From Chitinophagaceae bacterium (GTDB taxonomy: Bacteria > Bacteroidota > Bacteroidia > Chitinophagales > Chitinophagaceae), in the NCBI GenBank assembly GCA_947483345.1, contig CANKNL010000030.1, positions 1 through 17,058 on the forward strand: a stretch of DNA of 17,058 nt, given 5' to 3'. Positions 1 to 6,731 of this stretch are shown one piece after another; positions within the stretch are counted from its first letter, which is position 1; every line of letters begins with the position of its first letter. The notes beneath the pieces were generated by a model that did no database searches, was not told the origin of the DNA, and was given only the letters and a program-made list of their open reading frames with translations. The position numbers and the translations under genes were made by a program.

Positions 1-1
1 C

Positions 2-496
2 AGCAGTGGCAGTGGACCCAGCGATCACACTTCTTTTTACAGAAAGGATATGCCTGTTTTATTTTTCTTTACCGGTGCACACAGTGATTATCATAAACCC
101 AGCGATGATGCAGATAAAATTAATTATTCGGGAGAACTGTTGTTGATAAAATACATGTACAATGTTCTGGTAAAAACCAACGATAAAGGGAAACTGGCAT
201 TTACCAAAACCAGGGAAACACAGGCTCAGGGAAAAAGAAGTTTTAGTGTTAGTATGGGTATCATGCCCGATTATACATTTAGTGGTACAGGAGTAAGGGC
301 CGATGGCATCAGTGAAGGAAAAGCGGCTGAAAAAGCCGGCCTTAAAACGGGGGATGTGATTATACAAATTGGTGATTATAAAATTGCTGATGTACAGGGA
401 TATATGCAGGTTTTGGGTAAATTTAAAAAAGGCGATGCAACTAAAGTGACCGTTAAAAGAGCAGCAGAAGAATTGATTTTTTCCGTTGTGTTCTAA
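2..496 (+). CDS. M28 family zinc peptidase with C-terminal PDZ domain (3' part only)
   Basis: The reading frame is open from base 2, so this is the last 164 residues of a gene that begins before the window; the ATG at 50 is internal. The visible part starts with the end of an M28 aminopeptidase domain: SDH at residues 7-9, and SDYHKPSDD at residues 28-36, where His31 is the expected last zinc ligand of the family. Residues about 82-160 form a PDZ domain (GTGVRADGISEGKAAEKAG, then GDVIIQIGD). Known M28-PDZ proteins of Bacteroidota are exported aminopeptidases; the signal peptide would lie outside the window. The PDZ domain probably helps bind substrate or a partner. The next gene follows after 18 bp, so the two are likely co-transcribed. 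The family call is strong, but the substrate cannot be told. Confidence 0.9.
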   Translation, partial: SSGSGPSDHTSFYRKDMPVLFFFTGAHSDYHKPSDDADKINYSGELLLIKYMYNVLVKTNDKGKLAFTKTRETQAQGKRSFSVSMGIMPDYTFSGTGVRADGISEGKAAEKAGLKTGDVIIQIGDYKIADVQGYMQVLGKFKKGDATKVTVKRAAEELIFSVVF

Positions 497-514
497 CATA
501 CAACCTTAAAACAA

Positions 515-961
515 ATGGCTAGCAGTCAAAAATTAAAAATTGATAATGAAGAAATTGCTGAAGAGTTTTTTGAAAACGTTCTGATGCTGGGGATTGTAGC
601 GCCCATAAAGGATTATCAATTCAGCTGGAAGCTTAATCAATTGCTGGGCTTAAATTTCAGGGTTAATAATGATATTGAGATACAATTAAATAAAAAACAG
701 CGTGCTTATTTTTTCAGCATTTATGAATATGCGGTTCCGGCCATTAGCCTGACGCATTATTTATACAATAACCAGCACGATGGAGAGTATTTATTGCCGG
801 AGTTTAAACACCTTGATTTTTTGTGGCTGATAAAAGGAGATCCGATTACTGCAGCAGATCTAAAAATACTGATACAGTCAATCAGAACTTTGCCCGGCGT
901 ACAATTGGTTACAGAAATGACTAACGAAAAAATCAAACATAAACAGCATCTGATCTTTTAA
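515..961 (+). CDS. IPExxxVDY family protein
   Basis: This 148-residue soluble protein has no signal peptide or membrane segment. It matches the Bacteroidota IPExxxVDY family, named for its C-terminal motif; here the motif is the variant LPEFKHLDF at residues 94-102, followed by the typical LWLIKGD stretch. The start of the protein (KLKIDNEEIAEEFFENVLMLGI) and the region around FSIYEY also fit the family as I know it. The molecular function of the family is not established. It sits 18 bp after the M28 peptidase gene and 10 bp before the pterin dehydratase gene, so it is probably the middle gene of an operon. The ATG at 515 is preceded by an A-rich leader rather than a Shine-Dalgarno site. The identification rests on motif recall, not on a search. 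Confidence 0.8.
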   Translation: MASSQKLKIDNEEIAEEFFENVLMLGIVAPIKDYQFSWKLNQLLGLNFRVNNDIEIQLNKKQRAYFFSIYEYAVPAISLTHYLYNNQHDGEYLLPEFKHLDFLWLIKGDPITAADLKILIQSIRTLPGVQLVTEMTNEKIKHKQHLIF

Positions 962-971
962 CTTATTACTG

Positions 972-1205
972 ATGTGGAAAGAAGAACACGATACCCTCTA
1001 TAAAAAATTTGAATTTAAAAATTTCTCTGAAGCCTTTGCCTTTATGACAAGGGTGGCTATTGAAGCTGAAAAAGCAGCTCATCATCCGGTTTGGACCAAT
1101 GTGTACAATCAGGTAGAAATCTGGTTAAGTACACATGATGCCGGGGATATTGTTACAGATAAAGACCGCCAACTGGCTGAACGCATTGATACATTAAACA
1201 GTTAA
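972..1205 (+). CDS. 4a-hydroxytetrahydrobiopterin dehydratase (pterin-4a-carbinolamine dehydratase)
   Basis: This 77-residue protein dehydrates 4a-hydroxytetrahydropterin and so helps recycle the pterin cofactor of aromatic amino acid hydroxylases. The signature is clear: AEKAAHHPVWTNVYNQVEI carries the paired histidines His37 and His38, and LSTHDAGDIVTDKD carries His55; these correspond to the three active-site histidines of the family. It is shorter than the roughly 100-residue animal and pseudomonad enzymes, lacking part of the N terminus, but the fold core is complete. The ATG at 972 lies 10 bp after the preceding stop. No aromatic amino acid hydroxylase is present in the window, so the partner enzyme is unknown here. 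Its stop overlaps the stop of selD, which runs towards it. Confidence 0.92.
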   Translation: MWKEEHDTLYKKFEFKNFSEAFAFMTRVAIEAEKAAHHPVWTNVYNQVEIWLSTHDAGDIVTDKDRQLAERIDTLNS

Positions 1206-2275
1206 TTTTTTACAGTCACCGTTTTTTCAGATACCACATCAAGCTGGCCAATCGGTTGTGCAAATTTTTGCAGCCCATATTGCAGTAAAATTTCTTTAAC
1301 CGCATCCACGCCATTTTTGTCCACAGCAATTAATAGCCCCCCACTGGTTTGTGGGTCGGCCAGTATGGCTTTTTGATAATCTGTTAATGTCCCGATCTTT
1401 TCACCGTAACTATCCCAATTGCGGTTGGTACCTCCCGGAATGCAGTTTTGATCAACATAATTTTTTATCTCATCAATGATCACAGGTATTTTTTCAAAAT
1501 CAATTTCAGCACTTAATCCACTCCCTTCAGCCATTTCCACCAGGTGGCCCAGCAAACCAAAACCGGTAACATCTGTCATTGCCGTCACTGCTTTTAGTTT
1601 ACCCAAGGCTTCGCCAACTTTATTTAATTGCATCATTTGCTGTGCAGCTAAACCAATATGTTCTTGCAGTAACAGGCCCTTTTTTTCTGCAGTAGTTAAT
1701 ATACCCACCCCCAAAGCTTTGGTTAAAAATAAAATGTCCCCTGCTGTTGCCAGGTTATTTTGTTTGATATTTTCAATAGGTATTAAACCGTTTACTGCCA
1801 AGCCAAAAATAGGTTCTGGCGAATCTATACTATGCCCGCCTGCTAAAGGAATACCGGCTTCCCTGCATATACTCCGGCTGCCCTCAATCACTTTTTGTGC
1901 AACTGCCGGAGGTAAAATATTGATGGGCCATCCTAAAATGGCTATCGCCAGTACAGGCTTTCCGCCCATGGCATAAATGTCACTAATGGCATTTGCGGAT
2001 GCGATCCTTCCAAATTCATAAGGGTCATCTACAATTGGCATAAAAAAATCTGTAGTAGATATTAAGGCTGTACCATTATCCAGATCATAAACGGCGGCGT
2101 CATCTTTGCTATGATTACCCACTATCAATTTGTCATTATCGGGCATGGCAAAATTGCTCGCTAAAATTTCATCCAGCACTTTAGGTGCGATCTTACACCC
2201 ACAGCCTGCTCCATGTGAATATTGTGTAAGCCTGATGGTCTTTGTACGCTGATCTTCTGTCAAATTATTATCCAT
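1202..2275 (-). CDS. selD: Selenide, water dikinase (selenophosphate synthase)
   Basis: SelD makes selenophosphate from selenide and ATP. The 357-residue protein is collinear with the E. coli enzyme: RLTQYSHGAGCGCK at the N terminus gives Cys25 as the catalytic cysteine and Lys28 (E. coli Cys17 and Lys20), followed by DDAAVYDL, TTDFFMPIVD, AISDIYAMGGKP, LAGGHSID, AMTDVTGFGLLGH and DPQTSGGLL. It carries Cys rather than selenocysteine, so no recoding is needed. The gene is downstream of mnmH and a secreted-protein gene on the same strand, with only 48 bp to the latter. MnmH consumes selenophosphate, which fits a shared operon for 2-selenouridine in tRNA. No selA, selB or selC is visible here. 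The ATG at 2275 leaves about 14 residues before the conserved block, which is normal. Confidence 0.97.
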   Translation of the reverse strand: MDNNLTEDQRTKTIRLTQYSHGAGCGCKIAPKVLDEILASNFAMPDNDKLIVGNHSKDDAAVYDLDNGTALISTTDFFMPIVDDPYEFGRIASANAISDIYAMGGKPVLAIAILGWPINILPPAVAQKVIEGSRSICREAGIPLAGGHSIDSPEPIFGLAVNGLIPIENIKQNNLATAGDILFLTKALGVGILTTAEKKGLLLQEHIGLAAQQMMQLNKVGEALGKLKAVTAMTDVTGFGLLGHLVEMAEGSGLSAEIDFEKIPVIIDEIKNYVDQNCIPGGTNRNWDSYGEKIGTLTDYQKAILADPQTSGGLLIAVDKNGVDAVKEILLQYGLQKFAQPIGQLDVVSEKTVTVKN

Positions 2276-2323
2276 ATAAAGGGTTCTATTAAAATTCTCT
2301 GTCCTGTTTTTTAATACTGTTTC

Positions 2324-3565
2324 TCAGTTTTCTTTTTTTCTAAATACAATGGCAGCATTCTTTTTTAAATCGCCACTGAACCGTATTTCATAGCGGTCTG
2401 TTCCGTCATATACAATTAACAATCCGGTATTGGGCGGCAAACTTCCCAGATTTTCGGCATACATTACAATTTTAATACTGTCTTTAATGTCTTTTGTATA
2501 GATCGTTTTTCTTATGGCATTGGTGCTTAATCCAACCCTGGGCATAATGATGTCTCCATTCATTAAAACACTTACTGTATCCCCATCAATTTCCCCGTTA
2601 TCATATAAAGTAAGTACCAGGCTGTCTGATGCATAATTCACCGATTGAATAATTTCAATGGTTCGGTTTTCTATATCGGCTGCCGCTTGTACAACTACAT
2701 TTGTTTTTACAGGCTCGGCCTTTGTTATTGTTGTTAGCTCAGCCTGCACAGGCTTTTTTGTAGCGTCTGTTTTTACGTCAGCATTTTTAATGTCTGTTAC
2801 AGGATTGTTTTTTGCGGTGGCGGGTTCAGTGGCTTTTACAACAGCCGGAGCTACCGGTTGTTTTTTAACTAGAGGCGTTGGCTTTATTTCGGCAGGTTTA
2901 TTGATCTGCTGATTTTTAACTAATGGTTGTGTAACAGCCTTTGGGACTTTTGCCGGTTCAACAGGCTTTGCTTCATTTACTATAACGGGTTTTTCTATTA
3001 CCCTGGTTTTTTCAAAAGCCACTATCTGCTTTAGTTTTTCTTCCCGAACAAATGAGAGCTCATCAACCAATCCGAGTTCTTCGAGGTGTGGCAGCAGTGC
3101 CGACTGACTGAAATTTGTTTTCCGCTGCACCATAATATTACCCGTTAAAGTACTGTATAGTTTGGTGCGGTTGGTAGAAAACGGACCACTTAAAGTCATT
3201 AGGCCATCCTTTATCTCCAGTGTTAATACATTCAGTTGATGCACCCCTTTAGCCGGCGGAATTGGGTAATTATTAGCGATCAGTTCCACATCTTCTATTA
3301 TAATTTTTCCATCCTGCCTTTTGATCTTTGTTTTTTTTACCCCATGATATTCTTTATCATCCAAAATAAAATAGGTGTGGGTGTAACCGCTGAGTTTTCC
3401 TTTTTTTTCGCTGATGGCAATTTCATATTTTAAAAATTTTTGTGTGGTATCGTTGTACATAGATCCTTTCCACAACCCTGTAATATCAGGTTCGGTTTGT
3501 GCAAATAATTGCACCGTTAACAATAAAACACAGCAAGACAAGATCAGGCGCTTACGATATGGCAT
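2324..3565 (-). CDS. Secreted protein of unknown function with a Pro/Lys/Thr-rich linker, between mnmH and selD
   Basis: I do not recognise a named family. Residues 1-22 look like a signal peptide (basic start, hydrophobic stretch LILSCCVLLLTVQLF, then AQ). Residues about 25-150 form a beta-rich region (LWKGSMYND, KYEIAISEKKGKLSGYTHTYF, LTLEIKDGLMTLSG). Residues about 190-295 are a low-complexity linker rich in Pro, Lys, Val, Thr and Ala. Residues about 303-413 form a second compact domain (LTLYDNGEIDGDTVSVLMNGD, MYAENLGSLPPNTGLLIVYDG, YEIRF, KKNAAIVFRKK) of a kind I recall at the C termini of exported Bacteroidota proteins. Its ATG lies inside the end of mnmH (22-bp overlap, different frame), so translation is probably coupled, and selD follows after 48 bp. 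An exported protein in a cytoplasmic selenium pathway is odd; it may simply be a passenger. Confidence 0.75.
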   Translation of the reverse strand: MPYRKRLILSCCVLLLTVQLFAQTEPDITGLWKGSMYNDTTQKFLKYEIAISEKKGKLSGYTHTYFILDDKEYHGVKKTKIKRQDGKIIIEDVELIANNYPIPPAKGVHQLNVLTLEIKDGLMTLSGPFSTNRTKLYSTLTGNIMVQRKTNFSQSALLPHLEELGLVDELSFVREEKLKQIVAFEKTRVIEKPVIVNEAKPVEPAKVPKAVTQPLVKNQQINKPAEIKPTPLVKKQPVAPAVVKATEPATAKNNPVTDIKNADVKTDATKKPVQAELTTITKAEPVKTNVVVQAAADIENRTIEIIQSVNYASDSLVLTLYDNGEIDGDTVSVLMNGDIIMPRVGLSTNAIRKTIYTKDIKDSIKIVMYAENLGSLPPNTGLLIVYDGTDRYEIRFSGDLKKNAAIVFRKKEN

Positions 3566-4701
3566 GAGTTTAATTTTTGGGTATTGGTTTTTGTATCAAC
3601 GCTAACACAGGGTATTTTATTTAACAGCGTCGATATATTTTCACGATTATGCAGGCCCTTAAAATACCATTTATCGTAATAACTGAGTAATATACCAAAA
3701 CAGTCCCTATAATTATTGGCTTCTAAAAAACAGATGGCGTTTTTAGTCTCTAGGCCACCAAGTCGTTTTTGAATACGTAAAATAGAGTCTTTTAATCTGT
3801 CCTTATTTTGCTTACCATAATCTTCGGTAATATAATCCAGTCTTTCTTCAAAGGGAATATCTAAAAAAAATACAGGCGCCTTACGCATGTTATACCAAAG
3901 CGCCATCGGTATTTGCAGATTGCCAATACGCTGACTTTCGTCTTCCAGCCAAATACAGTTGGTTGTTGGTAGTTGGTTGTTGGCAATCGGGGGCAGACCG
4001 TTGGAAATTTTTTCATACTGTTCACTGTAAACTACAGTCTGGGCAAGTGCTTGCGCCAGCATATTCTCAAACATTTCCTGGCTGGGTTGCGGCATATTTT
4101 CCATGGCACCAAAAGCCGAACCTTTGTGATTGGCTAATCCTTCCAGATCAATAATTAATTTATTTTGTTTTTCCAGTTCATGCAACACCCGTGTTTTTCC
4201 ACTGCCGGTGTAGCCGCCAATAATATTAAAGTTGTATGCTTGTTCAAATTGAACAAGTACCCATTTACGGTAAGCCTTATAACCACCAACCAGTAAGTAA
4301 ACTTTAAAGCCATACAACTCCAGCAACCAGGCCACTGCTGCGCTACGCATGCCGCCACGCCAGCAATGCACGAGAACTGAGTTAGTAGTCAGGAGTTCGG
4401 AGCCGGAAGCCTGCAAGTTTTTTACTCCTGACTCATGACTCCTAACTATGCCCTCAACCTCCTCCACCATCTTCCGCATCTTCACCCCAAAATAATCCAA
4501 GCCGATTTTAATAGCCTCTTCGCGGCTTTGCTGTTTGTAAGCAGTACCCACCTGTTTTCTTTCTTCATCGGTGAACAAGGGTAAACTGTATGCTGCTGAA
4601 ATATGTGCATGATTATATTCGCCCGGGCTACGTACATCCAAAACCGGATACTGTTTTGCCAGTGATAAAAATTCTTCTATGGTTATTTTTTGTATCGGCA
4701 T
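3544..4701 (-). CDS. mnmH: tRNA 2-selenouridine synthase (SelU/MnmH)
   Basis: MnmH replaces the sulfur of 2-thiouridine at wobble position 34 of Lys, Glu and Gln tRNAs with selenium, by way of a geranylated intermediate, using selenophosphate. From the ATG at 4701 it has 385 residues. The N-terminal rhodanese domain shows PVLDVRSPGEYNHAHI and the catalytic loop VHCWRGGMRS (Cys113 from this start). The C-terminal P-loop domain shows GGYTGSGKT (residues 162-170), DLEGLANHKGSAFG and WLEDESQRIG. An in-frame TTG at 4716 is possible, but the promoter at 4727-4755 would leave it almost no leader, so 4701 is preferred. Two stretches look like inserted repeat DNA: one just before the catalytic loop (4381-4446) and one just before WLEDES (3957-3984). 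Both lie between conserved blocks, so the enzyme is probably functional. Confidence 0.95.
   Translation of the reverse strand: MPIQKITIEEFLSLAKQYPVLDVRSPGEYNHAHISAAYSLPLFTDEERKQVGTAYKQQSREEAIKIGLDYFGVKMRKMVEEVEGIVRSHESGVKNLQASGSELLTTNSVLVHCWRGGMRSAAVAWLLELYGFKVYLLVGGYKAYRKWVLVQFEQAYNFNIIGGYTGSGKTRVLHELEKQNKLIIDLEGLANHKGSAFGAMENMPQPSQEMFENMLAQALAQTVVYSEQYEKISNGLPPIANNQLPTTNCIWLEDESQRIGNLQIPMALWYNMRKAPVFFLDIPFEERLDYITEDYGKQNKDRLKDSILRIQKRLGGLETKNAICFLEANNYRDCFGILLSYYDKWYFKGLHNRENISTLLNKIPCVSVDTKTNTQKLNSCHIVSA
3957..3984. repeat. Tandem 14-bp repeat inside mnmH
   Basis: There are two adjacent copies of AGTTGGTTGTTGGT (3957-3970 and 3971-3984), identical except for the last base (T against C). 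On the coding strand they give the low-complexity peptide ANNQLPTTN just before the conserved WLEDES motif. The extra residues are not expected from the E. coli homologue as I recall it. Confidence 0.7.
4381..4446. repeat. Palindrome-bounded 66-bp block inside mnmH
   Basis: The left arm GTTAGTAGTCAGGAGT (4381-4396) is the imperfect inverse of the right arm at 4424-4446, which begins ACTCCTGACTCATGACT and ends CCTAAC; the two differ mainly by an extra GACTCAT-like unit in the right arm. The block is 66 bp, or exactly 22 codons, and reads through in the mnmH frame as VRSHESGVKNLQASGSELLT plus a few residues. Compared with E. coli SelU, where the rhodanese helix is followed within several residues by the catalytic loop, this stretch is extra. 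Confidence 0.7.
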
Positions 4702-4726
4702 TTTTTTATTCAGCAAGAAGACAACC

Positions 4727-4755
4727 CAAAATTACATCAATAAAAAGCCGCCAAA
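4727..4755 (-). promoter_or_regulatory. Bacteroidota-type promoter of mnmH
   Basis: On the minus strand TAATTTTG (4734-4727) fits the -7 consensus TAnnTTTG. A TTTG (4755-4752) lies 17 bp upstream and fits the -33 box, though the spacing is slightly short. Transcription would start near 4720, about 20 nt before the ATG at 4701. The -33 box lies in the loop of the rho terminator. Confidence 0.55.
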
Positions 4756-4768
4756 AAATCAGCGGCTT
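4745..4768 (-). terminator. Intrinsic terminator of rho
   Basis: AAGCCGC (4745-4751) and GCGGCTT (4762-4768) form a 7-bp stem with a 10-nt loop. Read on the minus strand, the stem is followed by a run of Ts. It lies 35 bp after the rho stop codon, the expected place for the terminator of the rho transcript, and before the mnmH start on the same strand. Confidence 0.75.
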
Positions 4769-4770
4769 AT

Positions 4771-4807
4771 ATTTTTACTTTTGAATTTTTCGTTTTGAAT
4801 TTTTAAC
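4771..4807. repeat. AT-rich spacer repeat, copy 1
   Basis: This contains TTTTTACTTTTGAATTTTT (4772-4790), then a shorter echo, TTTTGAATTTTT. The 19-bp core is identical to 8250-8268. It carries TACTTTTG, a match to the TAnnTTTG -7 box, on the plus strand. Confidence 0.6.
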
Positions 4808-6392
4808 CATTCATACTCGTTAAAAACTCTGCATTATCCTTTGTTCCCTTCATGTTTTTCAACAGCGTATTTATCGCCTCTTCCGGATTCATATCGGCCA
4901 TATGTTTACGCAATACCCACATCCGCTGGAAGGTATCTTTATCCAGCAACAGGTCGTCGCGCCTTGTAGAGGATGCGACAATATCTATAGCCGGATAAAT
5001 TCGGCGGTTCGATAATTTGCGTTCCAGCTGTAATTCCATATTACCGGTTCCTTTAAATTCTTCAAAGATCACTTCATCCATTTTACTGCCGGTATCAACC
5101 AGTGCCGTAGCAATGATCGTTAAAGACCCGCCATTTTCAATTTTACGGGCAGCCCCAAAAAATTGTTTTGGTTTTTGCATCGCATTGGCTTCCACACCGC
5201 CACTTAATACCTTACCACTTGATGGGGCAACAGTATTATGTGCTCTTGCCAAACGGGTAATTGAATCCAGCAATATCACCACATCATGGCCGCACTCCAC
5301 CAAACGTTTTGCTTTTTGTAAGGCCATGGTGCTTACGCGTACATGTTTTTCAGCCGGCTCATCAAATGTAGATGCGATGACTTCGGCCTTAACGCTGCGT
5401 TCCATATCGGTAACCTCTTCTGGCCTTTCATCAACCAGTACAATCATCAGGTAACACTCCGGATGGTTTTCAGCAATGGCATTGGCCAGTTCTTTCAGCA
5501 ACATGGTTTTACCCGTTTTTGGCTGGGCAACAATTAATCCACGCTGTCCTTTACCAATAGGCGTAAAGAGATCCATGATACGGGTACTGTAATTATCAGC
5601 TTTTGTGCAAAGACTTAATTTTTCAAAAGGAAATAATGGCGTTAAATAATCAAATGGCACCCGATCCCTTACTTCTTCGGGAGATTTACCATTAATGGTT
5701 TCTACTTTTAATAAAGCAAAATATTTTTCGCCTTCCTTTGGTGGACGAACACTGCCATATACCGTATCCCCAGTTTTTAAACCAAATAATTTTATCTGGC
5801 TGGGAGATACATAAATATCATCGGGTGATGATAAATAGTTATAATCGCTGCTTCTTAAAAAACCATAGCCATCGGCCATCATTTCCAAAACCCCTTCTCC
5901 CAAGATTACACCATCAAATTCAATATTAAATGCCGGTGGTGGCCGCTGGTTATATTGTTTTGCCGGAGCCCGCATTGTTTCTTCTTCATCTAGTTCAACC
6001 TCAGCCTCCTGCTCCTGTTCATCACTTTCGGCCAGCATTTGTGCAATGGCTGCGGGAATGGTACTTTCCTGATCAGTGATCGGTTGCACATCCGCATCAT
6101 CTTCCTCAATGTCCACTTGTTTTTTAGCTGGCTTTTTTTCGGCTTCAGGTTTTTTACTTTTTACTGCAATTACCGGTTCTGCCGTTTCTTTTTCCGCAGA
6201 TTTTATTATCCTTTTACGCTTTGGCTTTTCGCCTTCTTTCTTTTTTTCGGTGCTCATAATGGTTTGGTTTTCCAGGATCTTATTTACTAAATCCTGTTTG
6301 TTGAGTTTTTTTGCATTGGAGATGTCATATTGCTCTGCAATATCAAGCAACTCAGGAACGAGCAGGTCGTTCAGTTGTGAAATGTCGTACAT
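4803..6392 (-). CDS. rho: Transcription termination factor Rho
   Basis: Rho is the hexameric RNA helicase that ends transcription at factor-dependent sites. The 529-residue protein is about 110 longer than E. coli Rho (419). Residues 1-43 are the Rho N domain (LNDLLVPELLDIAEQYDI, LNKQDLVNKIL). Residues about 44-150 are an insertion, first rich in Lys and Glu, then strongly acidic, as in other Bacteroidota. The RNA-binding cold-shock-like domain follows (LEMMADGYGFLRSSDYNYL, residues 169-187). Then come Walker A AQPKTGKT (289-296), DERPEEVTDM (321-330), Walker B VVILLDS (371-377), and the secondary RNA-binding region with SGGVEANAMQKPKQFFGAARK (from 397). All key motifs are present. The gene runs opposite to asnS from a shared spacer, and its own intrinsic terminator is at 4745-4768. 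Rho controls its own level in some bacteria; the leader of over 100 bp could allow that, but I see no specific signal. Confidence 0.98.
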   Translation of the reverse strand: MYDISQLNDLLVPELLDIAEQYDISNAKKLNKQDLVNKILENQTIMSTEKKKEGEKPKRKRIIKSAEKETAEPVIAVKSKKPEAEKKPAKKQVDIEEDDADVQPITDQESTIPAAIAQMLAESDEQEQEAEVELDEEETMRAPAKQYNQRPPPAFNIEFDGVILGEGVLEMMADGYGFLRSSDYNYLSSPDDIYVSPSQIKLFGLKTGDTVYGSVRPPKEGEKYFALLKVETINGKSPEEVRDRVPFDYLTPLFPFEKLSLCTKADNYSTRIMDLFTPIGKGQRGLIVAQPKTGKTMLLKELANAIAENHPECYLMIVLVDERPEEVTDMERSVKAEVIASTFDEPAEKHVRVSTMALQKAKRLVECGHDVVILLDSITRLARAHNTVAPSSGKVLSGGVEANAMQKPKQFFGAARKIENGGSLTIIATALVDTGSKMDEVIFEEFKGTGNMELQLERKLSNRRIYPAIDIVASSTRRDDLLLDKDTFQRMWVLRKHMADMNPEEAINTLLKNMKGTKDNAEFLTSMNG

Positions 6393-6731
6393 AAAAAATG
6401 TAAAATGATTTTCTTCAAAAATCCAGTCTTAAGTCAGAAAATAGTGATTGAGAATTTATATTGACGGAACTTGAATCGCTGATGAAGTATATGCTTGTGA
6501 ATCCTTATCAGCAAGATCCAGTAGCAATATTACGGTGTTTTTTTAAAAAAATAGAATTTTTTTAGGCTAGAATCAAGATAAAAACTCTTGAACAGATAAA
6601 AAACAGATATAAATACCTAAAAAATATCGCCCAGCCCTGTGGATTTTATGCTTTCATTTTACCTGCAAAAAATAGCCTGTTCCGTGTCATCTGTGTTCTA
6701 TCCTTATCTTTGTTGTCAATTTATATTTTAT
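6393..6731. other. Divergent spacer between rho and asnS
   Basis: This 339-bp AT-rich region has no credible gene. It holds the asnS promoter at its right end and the leader of rho on the minus strand. A TTTTTTTAAAAAAA palindrome lies near 6540-6553. No minus-strand sequence matches TAnnTTTG exactly; TAATATTG at 6532-6525 differs at one base and lacks a -33 box, so the rho start of transcription is undecided. A reading frame into asnS from an ATG at 6639 is open, but it crosses the promoter and encodes no family residues. Confidence 0.6.
6705..6712 (+). promoter_or_regulatory. Probable -7 box of asnS
   Basis: TATCTTTG matches the Bacteroidota -7 consensus TAnnTTTG exactly. The upstream TTCCG at about 6680-6684 is only a weak -33 match. 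Transcription from here would begin near 6718, giving a very short leader to the ATG at 6732 and excluding the ATG at 6639. Confidence 0.5.

Noticed and set aside
2658..2912. An 84-codon plus-strand open frame inside the secreted-protein gene.
   Set aside because: It is antisense to the Pro/Lys/Thr/Ala-rich linker, whose low complexity keeps the opposite strand free of stops.
4702..4716. A TTG start five codons upstream for mnmH.
   Set aside because: The predicted transcript start near 4720 leaves almost no leader, and the ATG at 4701 begins the conserved family N terminus.
6639..6731. An N-terminal extension of AsnRS from the ATG at 6639.
   Set aside because: The extra residues are hydrophobic, are not part of the family, and are interrupted by a good -7 box at 6705-6712.
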